A stretch of DNA of 15,030 bases from JBCCSZ01 sp039199225 (GTDB lineage: Bacteria > Bacteroidota > Bacteroidia > Chitinophagales > Saprospiraceae), in assembly GCA_039199225.1 (NCBI GenBank), contig JBCCSZ010000197.1:1-15030 (forward strand). Direction: 5' to 3'. The notes below the pieces were generated by a model. That model saw only the letters and a list, made by a program, of their open reading frames with translations. It made no database searches and had not been told where the DNA came from. Numbering within the stretch: position 1 is the stretch's first letter; each line of letters begins with the position of its first letter. The position numbers and the translations under genes are program-made. Shown one piece after another: positions 7,165 to 15,030 of this stretch.

Positions 7165-10100
7165 ATGCGCCGTTACTTTTTACCATTTTGCCTGGGGATG
7201 CTCCTTGCCGGAACGACCTTTGCGCAACAAAACTATTGGCAACTCATAGAAGATTCAGACGTCTTGCTACCTAGAGGCAAAGAAGCGCCCTACATGCCTG
7301 AAGTACACGCCACGGTCCTGCTTGATCTACCGGCTGTCCACAACTTGTTGGAACGGGCGCCAAGGGAATTCACGCCAGAGGCAAAAAGTCGCCCTGTCAG
7401 CATTCAGCTCCCTATGCCAGATGGGCAAATGGAAACTTTTGCGATCTATGAAACTTACAATATGCATCCCGATTTGGCGGCCAAGTATCCGGGCATCCGA
7501 TCCTTCAAGGGACACAGCATCCAAAATCCTCACCATGTGGTACGCTTGGGATACACTTACAAGGGGTTTCACGCTGCGATAACGACGCCCAAGGGTTACA
7601 TAGCGATCGACCCTTATGTTGGTGGACAAAATCGCTTTTATTTTTCCTATCATGCAGATGATTACCTCGACGGGGAAAAAATCGTTTGTGGAGTAGAAGG
7701 AGATGTATTTCTTCCGGAAGACCCTCTGCAAAGTCTAGAAGTGGAAGCACCAAGGCCTACGGCCAGCCTGAGAGGAGCCGGAGAGCCAGTATTGATGCAG
7801 CGGTACGCCATGGCCTTGGCCTGTACCGGAGAATTTGCCCGCTTAGTAGGTGGAACCATGGAGGATGTGGTTTCTGCTTTCGATGTGACCATGAACCGCA
7901 TCAACTTGATTTGGGAACAAGAACACGCCATTCGCTTCCAACTGGTGGCCAATAACGATCGCCTCATTTATCTGGACCCATTCACCGACCCATATGAAAA
8001 TGCCGACATGGGAGGTGCGCTTTTGGGCCAAAACAAAGATGTACTCGATCGGGTGATCGGTTTGAACAACTACGACATCGGACACGTTTTCACAGCCGTT
8101 TGTAATGACGGAGTGGCCGGAATTGCTGGTGGTTCTACTTGTACGGTCGGAAAAGGCCGGGGAGTAACCTGCCACTTTTCAGACAACGTTCTCTTCCGCG
8201 TATCCGGCACCATGGCGCACGAGGTAGGACACCAATTCTCTGCTGGACACACCTGGGCCAACTGCCCTGGTATCTTGCAACAGTTGGCTTCTTCCTCTGC
8301 ATTCGAGCCTGGCAGTGGCAATACCATCATGTCTTACTCGGGTGCTTGTGGTACTCAAAACGTGCCAGGTGGCCGTTTTACCAACTTCCACGTCGGTACA
8401 CTCCAACAAGTTTACAACTATACACACACCGGTGGATTCGGTACCACTTGCCAGGATACCATCTTTGCTTCCAATATCACACCTGAGATTACCTTGAACT
8501 ACGAAGATGACTTTTTCATCCCCATTGGAACGCCCTTCGTACTGACGGCAGAGGCCAGCGATGATGATGAAGACCCCCTGACTTATAGTTGGGAACAATA
8601 TGACCTTGGTCCGGTTACTGAAATCGGTTCGCCTAGAGGAAATGCGCCGCTGTTTCGTTCTTTTCCTCCGCAAAACTCTCCAACCCGCTATTTTCCGAGG
8701 TTGAGCATTGTCATCGATGATGATCTGAATAATATTTCATCTGCCTCTGCCTATGAATGGCTGCCAACCTACAGTCGGGACATGACTTTCCGTTGTACGG
8801 TGCGAGACAATAATCCAGAAGTTGGTGGCGTCATCTGGGACCAGGTTGCTTTCAAAGCGACTGAATCAGCTGGTCCATTCCGAGTGTTGTCTTTCGATAC
8901 CAGAGATACTGTTCGGGTTGGTGAATATGTCAACATCGAATGGGATGTAGCCAACACAGACAAAGCACCTGTTAATTGCCGGCAGGTCAACATCAAATTG
9001 TCAGTAGATGGTGGATTTACCTATCCTTACACATTGATTGAAAATGTACCCAACGATGGCCTTCAAGGTGTCACTTTCCCAGATGTCGACACCCGCGATG
9101 CCCGCATCATGGTGGAAGCAGCCGATAATATTTTCTATCAGATCAACAGAGCAGATTTCGTTGTTGCACCAACTTTGGTGCCTGGCTACACCCTCGACTT
9201 GGGGACCTCCTATCAACAGGTGTGCTTGCCAGATGCTGTGGAAATCGATTTGTTGAGTAGCTCACTACTGGGGTACGACAGCCTCGTTGCATTGTCGATC
9301 AATGGCTTGCCGGTTGGCGCAGTGACTTCCTTTGAGAAGAACCCCTTCATTCCGGCAGACGACAATAAGCTGACGGTTGATCTATCAGAGGTGACCGAAA
9401 CCGAGGGCATTTTCGAATTGGAAATTGTGGCGGTTGCCCCTAGCTTGGATACTGCCTATCGCTATGTCCAATTGGATTTGGTCTACAACGAGTTCAAAGA
9501 TATGGTGCCACTAGAACCCATCAACGGATTGAGTGGTGCTTCCGAGAAGCCTATTTTCTCTTGGCATTCCTCTCCTTTTGCAGATTCTTACCTCTTTGAA
9601 TTGGCAACCAGTCCGGCATTCGGCAGTAGTGTCATATATTCTGCATTGGAAACACAAGATACTTTCTTCGTGACGCCTGACTTCCTGGACAAGAGTACAG
9701 AATATTTTTGGCGGGTGCAGGCCATCAACCGTTGTGGATTTGGTGCCTACACGCAGGTGTTTGCTTTCCATACAGAAACTTTCAACTGTAGTCTATTCGA
9801 AAGCCAGGACGGCCCGATTGTCATTTCGGGATCGGGTACACCTCGCATCGAATCGGAAATCAACATCAACAGCAGTGGAACGGTCAGCGATCTCAGTATT
9901 CCATACATAGAGGGGAACCACAGCCCGGTGCGCTTCATCGACCTGAAGCTGATTAGTCCATCTGGTGAGGAGGCGCTTTTGATGTCGGATTTGCGCTGTG
10001 GATCGCAATTATTCAAGCTTGGTTTTGACGACGATGCCACCGAGCCACCGCCCTGTCCGCCCAACGATAGCAAATTGTACCAATCAATAGACCCACTGTC

Positions 10101-10836
10101 CAAATTCATTGGAGAAGAAACCGAAGGTAAGTGGAAGCTTTCCGTCAAGGTAACCGATCAAATTGGTGATGGTGGACGCCTGGAAGGCTGGAACTTGGAG
10201 TTTTGTTCCAACACCAACCCATTGAGTCCATATTTGGTCAACAACGACACCTTGTTTGTTCCTCCTGGGTTGAGCAACCTGGTCACTCGTCCAGAGCTTT
10301 ATGCCGAGGATGACGACAACACCTCTGAAGAAGTGCTCTTTACTGTGGTTGAATTGCCTGAATTTGGGGAGTTGTTTAAAGATGGTGTTTTGCTTCGGGC
10401 TGGCGATACCTTTTCTCAAGCATCTATCGACAATGGCAACGTTCGTTACCGCCACAATGGAGACGACAATCTTTTCGATGCTTTTACCTTCACCGTCAAA
10501 GACAACGAAGGAGGCTGGTTCGGTACACCAGAGTTCATCATTGCCATCGATGAGGATGCCATCGTCAGTACCAACGAGATTGAGAAAGCCAACCAATTTC
10601 AGCTCTTCCCGAATCCAGCCAGAGACGTGTTGAACGTCGAGTTTGCCGAGATTCCTTCCAAGCGCATGGCCATCAGCGTATTCAATGTACAGGGCCAGTT
10701 GTTGTTTGAACAGACAGAGTGGGTCGGTGCTCGCCAACTGCAACTGACGACAAGTGCTTTGAGCAGTGGCATCTACTTTTTGAGTATACAGACAGAAAAT
10801 TCAAAACTGGTTCGCAAGTTTACGATCCAGCGCTAA
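7165..10836 (+). CDS. Secreted reprolysin-type zinc metalloprotease with P domain and T9SS sorting domain (paralogue 1)
   Basis: 1223 residues. Signal peptide about 1-20 (ending GTTFA), then a propeptide to about 205 containing VCGVEG with Cys175, which resembles the cysteine switch of ADAM/reprolysin zymogens. The catalytic domain (about 210-430) has the zinc motif HEVGHQFSAGH (352-362; ligands His352, His356, His362, catalytic Glu353) and the Met-turn IMSY (Met389). Ig-like segments follow (about 440-560 with LTYSWEQYDLG, about 570-668 with WDVANTDKAPVN), then a beta domain, a fibronectin III-like module (about 790-870), a proprotein-convertase P domain (about 880-1014), a cadherin/CSPG-like repeat (about 1022-1127) and a T9SS type A sorting domain (about 1144-1223: LFPNPARD, GIYFLSI, VRKFTIQR). 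It should be exported by Sec, moved outside by T9SS, and hydrolyse proteins there. All catalytic residues are present. The downstream gene is a paralogue with the same architecture. Confidence 0.93.
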   Translation: MRRYFLPFCLGMLLAGTTFAQQNYWQLIEDSDVLLPRGKEAPYMPEVHATVLLDLPAVHNLLERAPREFTPEAKSRPVSIQLPMPDGQMETFAIYETYNMHPDLAAKYPGIRSFKGHSIQNPHHVVRLGYTYKGFHAAITTPKGYIAIDPYVGGQNRFYFSYHADDYLDGEKIVCGVEGDVFLPEDPLQSLEVEAPRPTASLRGAGEPVLMQRYAMALACTGEFARLVGGTMEDVVSAFDVTMNRINLIWEQEHAIRFQLVANNDRLIYLDPFTDPYENADMGGALLGQNKDVLDRVIGLNNYDIGHVFTAVCNDGVAGIAGGSTCTVGKGRGVTCHFSDNVLFRVSGTMAHEVGHQFSAGHTWANCPGILQQLASSSAFEPGSGNTIMSYSGACGTQNVPGGRFTNFHVGTLQQVYNYTHTGGFGTTCQDTIFASNITPEITLNYEDDFFIPIGTPFVLTAEASDDDEDPLTYSWEQYDLGPVTEIGSPRGNAPLFRSFPPQNSPTRYFPRLSIVIDDDLNNISSASAYEWLPTYSRDMTFRCTVRDNNPEVGGVIWDQVAFKATESAGPFRVLSFDTRDTVRVGEYVNIEWDVANTDKAPVNCRQVNIKLSVDGGFTYPYTLIENVPNDGLQGVTFPDVDTRDARIMVEAADNIFYQINRADFVVAPTLVPGYTLDLGTSYQQVCLPDAVEIDLLSSSLLGYDSLVALSINGLPVGAVTSFEKNPFIPADDNKLTVDLSEVTETEGIFELEIVAVAPSLDTAYRYVQLDLVYNEFKDMVPLEPINGLSGASEKPIFSWHSSPFADSYLFELATSPAFGSSVIYSALETQDTFFVTPDFLDKSTEYFWRVQAINRCGFGAYTQVFAFHTETFNCSLFESQDGPIVISGSGTPRIESEININSSGTVSDLSIPYIEGNHSPVRFIDLKLISPSGEEALLMSDLRCGSQLFKLGFDDDATEPPPCPPNDSKLYQSIDPLSKFIGEETEGKWKLSVKVTDQIGDGGRLEGWNLEFCSNTNPLSPYLVNNDTLFVPPGLSNLVTRPELYAEDDDNTSEEVLFTVVELPEFGELFKDGVLLRAGDTFSQASIDNGNVRYRHNGDDNLFDAFTFTVKDNEGGWFGTPEFIIAIDEDAIVSTNEIEKANQFQLFPNPARDVLNVEFAEIPSKRMAISVFNVQGQLLFEQTEWVGARQLQLTTSALSSGIYFLSIQTENSKLVRKFTIQR

Positions 10837-10844
10837 GATTACCA

Positions 10845-10852
10845 TAGATTTG
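10845..10852 (+). promoter_or_regulatory. Possible promoter -7 box overlapping the intergenic terminator
   Basis: TAGATTTG matches TAnnTTTG and its last base is the first base of the terminator stem. A TTTA at 10819-10822 is a possible -33 element, but the 22-base gap is longer than usual. Transcripts from here would start inside the left stem arm and so escape the hairpin. Weak but positionally suggestive, because only 31 bases separate the terminator T-run from the next ATG. Confidence 0.25.
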
Positions 10853-10900
10853 TTCAGCCGCTTGTGCCGGTCGCAAGCGGCTGAACCAGACGCTTTTTTT
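10852..10900 (+). terminator. Strong intrinsic terminator between the two protease genes
   Basis: GTTCAGCCGCTTG (10852-10864) pairs perfectly with CAAGCGGCTGAAC (10874-10886); a G-T and a G-C pair can extend the stem to leave a five-base loop. Seven T residues follow at 10894-10900. It begins 15 bases after the first protease stop codon. Confidence 0.85.
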
Positions 10901-10931
10901 CATCATTTTTTAAAAGAGAAAATACCCTAGT

Positions 10932-13900
10932 ATGCGACAAGTTTTTTTACCCCTACTTTTGATGTGTTGCTTCTACGCAGCATCAGCCCAGTCGGGACAG
11001 CAATATTGGAGTTCCGTTCAAGAACAGGCCGTCTCAAGAGCCGTGCTTCAAGTTGATGGGGAATTACCAACAAAATACCGCAGTCTTCGCCTCGATGTAG
11101 ACGGAATCAAGCAGTACCTCAGCAAAGCTCCTACGGAAACACAGGCCGAACGGGGTTCCAGCTTCATCATCTCTTTGCCCATGCCCGATGGCGAAATGGT
11201 TGATTTCGAAGTGTACAATGCCCCGATTTTGATGCCTAAAATTGCGGCTCGCTATCCAATGATCCAATCCTTTCGCGGAACAGCTGTTGACAATCCAGGC
11301 GTTATTGCTCACCTGGACTATACCGATCAGGGGTTCCATGGCGCTATCAGAAGTCCAAAAGGGGAAATTTATATTGATCCAGTAACGCGTGAAAATACGC
11401 CCTTCTATATTTCCTACTACACCAAAGACTATCCATCGCAAGGAGGCATTAGCTGTGGTGTAGATGGCGCCATCAATGTCGACGAACTCATCACCGGCAG
11501 CATTCACGAGCGTCCGATTGCCAGCTTTCGGGGTGGCGACAAAGTGGAGTTGAAAGAATACAGCCTGGTGGTCGCCACTACCGGAGAATTCGGCTTTAGA
11601 AATGGCAATAGCGTCCCAACTGTTCTAGGTATCATTAATACAACCGTCGGCCGCCTCAATGCCATTTACGAGGTGGATTTGGCGACGACCTTCAAAATCA
11701 TAGATGACAACGATAAAGTCATCTTTCTCGATGGTGACGACGATCCTTACCAAAACCCACAGATTGGTGGGGGGTTGCTGCAGCAAAACCTCGAGGTGTT
11801 AAACGACATAATTGGATTTGACAATTTTGATATTGGACACGTTCTGACCATTGCTTGTACCGATGGCATCGCTGGTGTAGCCAGCGGTCAGGTGTGTGGC
11901 GAGTTCAAAGGTCGGGGGGTTACTTGTGACAACGCCAACAACTTATTGATATTGGTTACCCGGGTATTGGCACACGAAATTGGCCACCAATTTTCTGCAG
12001 GTCATACCTGGAACCACTGCCCACCGTCAGAAGGACAGTATGCGCCTGGATCGGCTTTCGAGCCTGGTAGTGGATCTACGATCATGTCCTATGCAGGTAC
12101 CTGTGGAGGAGGCTCCAATGTTGCTTTCGACAACGATGCCTACTTCCACGTCGGTTCCGTCGTCCAAATGCTCACTTTTAGCCGGCAGGGGCCGGGAACA
12201 ACCTGTGGTTCTTTGACAGAGACAGACAACGACTGTCCGACCATTGAACTGCCATACGACAACGACGAATTGTTCTTTATCCCAAGATTGACGCCTTTCA
12301 AATTGGTGGCTTTCGAATCTCCTGATACAGACAACGACGGGCTCACTTATTGCTGGGAGCAGTATGACCTCGGTACGCCAACAGCCCCTTGTACGTTCCC
12401 ACTGCGTGGGCCATTGTTCCGCTCTTTCCCTCCTAACCCCAGCCCGGAAAGAGTCGTTCCTCAACTACCTGTTATCATCGATAATGATACTTTTGATGAT
12501 CGGGCAGAGTGTTTGCCTGACACCAGTAGAGAAATCACCTTCCGCTGCACCGTCAGAGACAATATACGTCCAGGTGGTGGTTTGAGTTGGCAAGAGGTTA
12601 AATTCCGCGCCACACATTTGGCAGGGCCGTTCTTGGTATCAAGCCCCAATACAGGCCAGGAGGTGTGGACCGCCGGTACGACGGAGACCGTTACCTGGGA
12701 TGTTGCCAATACCGATCAGGCGCCAGTCAATGCAGGCTTTGTGAACATTCTTTTGTCTACAGATAGTGGAAATCCTCCATACATTATATTGGCAGAAAGG
12801 GTACCAAACGATGGCAGCCACTCTGTGGTTGTACCAGACGAACGGACCCGGGATGCACGTGTTTTGGTAGAAGCCAATGGCAACATCTTCTTCGACATGT
12901 CCAACAACGACTTCGAAATCCGGAGTGCCACCAACCCTGGTGTTACTTTTGAGATCACACCATTTACACAATTGGTTTGCTTGCCGGAAGACCCTGAAAT
13001 CGGCCTACAGTTCACACAGTTTTTGGGTTACGATAGCTTGGTAACGATGAATATCGATGGATTGCCAACAGGTGCTATGCCCAATTTCTCTACCAACCCA
13101 TTCAAGCCATCCGATGGCACCAACCTGAGCATCGATATGAGCAATGTATCGGCGACAGGTAGCTTCCCGATAAGTTTGTCTTTGGCTGGTCCAAACATCG
13201 ATACTTTTAGAAGAGAGATGGTACTCGACTTGGTCAGCAACGACTTCTCTGCTTTCGAACCAACCGGACCAACAGACGGTGCAACGGGCATCGGCGAATT
13301 GCCAACCTTTAGCTGGACAGAATTGCCCAATGTAGACGAGGTCTTCCTGGAAGTAGCAACCACGCCATTGTTTGGCAGCTCTATCATTGAAACGGCCACT
13401 GTAACGGGTAACTCCTATGTTTCGCAGACGATTTTGGATAAAAACACCCCCTATTACTGGCGCATCCGTCCCGTCAACATTTGTGGAGACGGACCGTTTT
13501 CTCGCATCCAGGGTTTCCAGGTAGAGACTTCCAGCTGTGCCATTTACGAGGCGAGCGAAGACCTCCCGCTAAGTATTCCTGGCACTGGCACCCCAACAGT
13601 ATCGTCCAGTCTCAACATCCCTACAGGAGGTACGATCAGCGATTTGAACATCCTCAACCTCGAAGGTAGCCACGCGCCCATCCGCTTTTTGGATGCAACC
13701 CTCATCGCGCCGGATGCCACGCGGGTACTTTTGTTCTCAGATATTCTCTGCGGCTCTGCAGCCCTCAACATCGGGCTGGACGATGAAGCGCCAGACGAAA
13801 TCCCTTGTCCTGCCAACGACCGGCGGCCACACAAGCCGCTCAACCCATTGGCAGCCTTCAACGATAAAAACAGTACTGGACAATGGACCATGGAGTTCAC

Positions 13901-14588
13901 CGTGACCAACAACGTATCCAGTGGTGGAGAAATTCTCGGTTGGAGCCTGGAGATTTGCTCCAACGTCAACCTGAGCGGTCCCTTCCTGGTCAATAACGAA
14001 ATACTAGCCGTGAAGCCTGGTTTGGGCAACCCCATCACACAGCCCCTGCTGCTGGCAGAGGACAACGACAATACGCCCGAAGAATTGGTCTTCACCATCG
14101 TAGAATATACGCGCTATGGTAGCCTGTTCAAGGCCGGTCAGCGCATGGACGTGGGCAGCACCTTTACGCAGCAAAGCATCGATGCGGGCAACATCCGCTA
14201 CGTCAACGATGGAGACGATACGCAAACGGCAGATGATTTCAGCTTCACCGTAGAAGATGGCGACAACGGCTGGTTGAAGGCAACCTACCAAATCGAGATC
14301 GACGAAAATGCTGTCACTTCGACCAACGATCTGCTCAAGGAGCGCGAGATCAGCGTCTTCCCGAACCCTGCCAAGGACCTGCTCAACATACAGTTCCGCA
14401 CCGTCCCCAAAGGCGAAATGGTGTTGAATGTGGTAGATGTACAGGGTCGTCGCCTGCTCCAACAGCGCACCTCCCAGGCCAACCACCAAATGACCTTGGC
14501 CACAGACGCATTGGCCAATGGCGTATACTTCCTACAGTTCCAGTGGAATGATTCCTTGGTGACCAAGAAAATCACCATCCACCGATAA
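10932..14588 (+). CDS. Secreted reprolysin-type zinc metalloprotease with P domain and T9SS sorting domain (paralogue 2)
   Basis: 1218 residues, homologous to the preceding gene along its whole length with the same domain order. Signal peptide about 1-19 (CCFYAASA then QSG). The propeptide ends near SCGVDG with Cys175, the same residue number as in paralogue 1. Catalytic domain about 207-420: zinc motif HEIGHQFSAGH (348-358; His348, Glu349, His352, His358) and Met-turn IMSY (Met385). Then Ig-like segments (LTYCWEQYDLG near 471; WDVANTDQAPVN near 589), a fibronectin III-like module (about 785-865), a P domain (about 878-1010), a cadherin/CSPG-like repeat (about 1018-1123) and a T9SS sorting domain (about 1140-1218: VFPNPAKD, GVYFLQF, TKKITIHR). 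The proteins share long blocks, but synonymous positions differ widely, so the duplication is old. Start chosen for its signal peptide; the leader is A-rich. A terminator and only 95 bases separate it from paralogue 1, so it may have its own promoter or depend on readthrough. Confidence 0.93.
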   Translation: MRQVFLPLLLMCCFYAASAQSGQQYWSSVQEQAVSRAVLQVDGELPTKYRSLRLDVDGIKQYLSKAPTETQAERGSSFIISLPMPDGEMVDFEVYNAPILMPKIAARYPMIQSFRGTAVDNPGVIAHLDYTDQGFHGAIRSPKGEIYIDPVTRENTPFYISYYTKDYPSQGGISCGVDGAINVDELITGSIHERPIASFRGGDKVELKEYSLVVATTGEFGFRNGNSVPTVLGIINTTVGRLNAIYEVDLATTFKIIDDNDKVIFLDGDDDPYQNPQIGGGLLQQNLEVLNDIIGFDNFDIGHVLTIACTDGIAGVASGQVCGEFKGRGVTCDNANNLLILVTRVLAHEIGHQFSAGHTWNHCPPSEGQYAPGSAFEPGSGSTIMSYAGTCGGGSNVAFDNDAYFHVGSVVQMLTFSRQGPGTTCGSLTETDNDCPTIELPYDNDELFFIPRLTPFKLVAFESPDTDNDGLTYCWEQYDLGTPTAPCTFPLRGPLFRSFPPNPSPERVVPQLPVIIDNDTFDDRAECLPDTSREITFRCTVRDNIRPGGGLSWQEVKFRATHLAGPFLVSSPNTGQEVWTAGTTETVTWDVANTDQAPVNAGFVNILLSTDSGNPPYIILAERVPNDGSHSVVVPDERTRDARVLVEANGNIFFDMSNNDFEIRSATNPGVTFEITPFTQLVCLPEDPEIGLQFTQFLGYDSLVTMNIDGLPTGAMPNFSTNPFKPSDGTNLSIDMSNVSATGSFPISLSLAGPNIDTFRREMVLDLVSNDFSAFEPTGPTDGATGIGELPTFSWTELPNVDEVFLEVATTPLFGSSIIETATVTGNSYVSQTILDKNTPYYWRIRPVNICGDGPFSRIQGFQVETSSCAIYEASEDLPLSIPGTGTPTVSSSLNIPTGGTISDLNILNLEGSHAPIRFLDATLIAPDATRVLLFSDILCGSAALNIGLDDEAPDEIPCPANDRRPHKPLNPLAAFNDKNSTGQWTMEFTVTNNVSSGGEILGWSLEICSNVNLSGPFLVNNEILAVKPGLGNPITQPLLLAEDNDNTPEELVFTIVEYTRYGSLFKAGQRMDVGSTFTQQSIDAGNIRYVNDGDDTQTADDFSFTVEDGDNGWLKATYQIEIDENAVTSTNDLLKEREISVFPNPAKDLLNIQFRTVPKGEMVLNVVDVQGRRLLQQRTSQANHQMTLATDALANGVYFLQFQWNDSLVTKKITIHR

Positions 14589-14608
14589 AAACGCGCCGCG
14601 TTTGTTTT
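14589..14608 (+). terminator. Short hairpin directly after the second protease stop codon
   Basis: AAACGC (14589-14594) and GCGTTT (14598-14603) pair around GCC, followed by GTTTT. The stem is short and the T-run weak, so on its own it is a modest terminator; it sits just ahead of a stronger hairpin. Confidence 0.45.
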
Positions 14609-14612
14609 ACGC

Positions 14613-14653
14613 ATCAGGGCTTGCCGGGCATCCGGCAAGCCCTGATTGCTTTT
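14613..14653 (+). terminator. Intrinsic terminator hairpin with 15-bp perfect stem
   Basis: ATCAGGGCTTGCCGG (14613-14627) pairs perfectly with CCGGCAAGCCCTGAT (14632-14646) around GCAT, followed by TGCTTTT. The T-run is only four bases, but stem strength and the position 25 bases after the second protease gene support termination. Confidence 0.7.
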
Positions 14654-14713
14654 GGGAGTGAGCGTGGAGCCATTCCTGGCTTGAAATATGCGGTAAAAGG
14701 ACTAAAAAGAGCC

Positions 14714-14938
14714 ATGCATTTTGAAATCTACCGCAAGAAGAATGACCCCCATTTTTATTTTCGGCTGTGTGATGAAAAGGGGAAAGTGCTGTTGTACAGC
14801 CAGCCGTATAAAAGTAAGTATGGATGTAAAAAGGGGATTGCTTCGGTTCGGCGGAATGGAGGGGATATTTCTAAATATAGAAAAAGAGTGGCTGAGAAAA
14901 AGTGGATTTTCATTGTTTGTTATCTGATTGCCAACTGA
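14714..14938 (+). CDS. Small DUF1508 (YegP-type) domain protein
   Basis: 74 residues from the ATG at 14714, which begins MHFEIYRKKND, the usual first strand of DUF1508. An in-frame ATG at 14621 lies inside the terminator hairpin, so the later start is preferred; AAAAGGA lies about 12 bases before it. Residues 2-51 match the domain: FEIYRKKNDPHFYFRL, then GKVLLYSQPYKSKYGCKKGI and ASVRRN. Family members are small soluble proteins of poorly known function, often built of two tandem copies. Here the second copy seems to stop early: RVAEKKWIFIVCYLIAN resembles the start of a second repeat but ends at a stop codon. The gene is about 40% G+C by direct count, lower than the protease genes. Confidence 0.75.
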   Translation: MHFEIYRKKNDPHFYFRLCDEKGKVLLYSQPYKSKYGCKKGIASVRRNGGDISKYRKRVAEKKWIFIVCYLIAN

Positions 14939-15030
14939 TGTTAACAATATGGTAATATTTTTCTGCACTTGAATAACCCGTAATCCGTGCATTAAGGTAG
15001 CGGAATGCGTTTGCGGTGTGCAGGTCGCTG

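Noticed and set aside
10084..10743. 219-codon open frame antisense to the first protease gene
   Set aside because: It overlaps the P domain, cadherin-like and sorting domain coding region, which is conserved in the paralogue; no recognisable protein on the minus strand.

Overview
The window looks like chromosomal DNA of a Bacteroidota bacterium, probably of the Saprospiria type (Lewinella or Haliscomenobacter-like). The reasons are: three proteins end in a type IX secretion (T9SS) type A sorting domain, start codons are preceded by A/T-rich leaders instead of strong Shine-Dalgarno sites, candidate promoters match the TAnnTTTG form, and the coding DNA is about 50% G+C. The taxon is an inference; there is no rRNA or tRNA in the window to confirm it.

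Layout. The left edge (1-111, minus) holds the start of an unrecognised, AT-rich gene running off the window. Next, also on the minus strand, are a periplasmic TonB-C-domain/TPR protein (178-1353) and a secreted MauG/cytochrome c peroxidase-type di-heme protein with a T9SS sorting domain (1501-2898). A divergent 228-bp intergenic region separates these from a plus-strand gene for a very large predicted outer-membrane beta-barrel protein (3127-6642). A 522-bp gene-free stretch follows, with a degenerate TCAC-octamer repeat, candidate promoters and the second copy of a short motif also found upstream of the barrel gene. Then come two tandem paralogous genes (7165-10836 and 10932-14588) for about 1220-residue secreted reprolysin-type zinc metalloproteases with P domain, cadherin-like module and T9SS sorting domain, separated by a strong terminator hairpin. 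Two hairpins follow the second protease gene, then a small DUF1508 (YegP-type) gene (14714-14938). The last 92 bases show nothing I can identify.

Together the large genes encode an envelope and surface programme: an outer-membrane barrel, a periplasmic TonB-like protein and three T9SS cargo proteins (one redox haem protein, two multidomain proteases). Nothing in the sequence proves that they act together. The most notable points are the Tyr-for-Met and missing-His features that place the di-heme protein nearer MauG than classical peroxidases, the SprA-like motifs in the barrel protein, the conserved CGV 'cysteine switch'-like motif in both protease propeptides, and a 22-base motif present twice in intergenic DNA.
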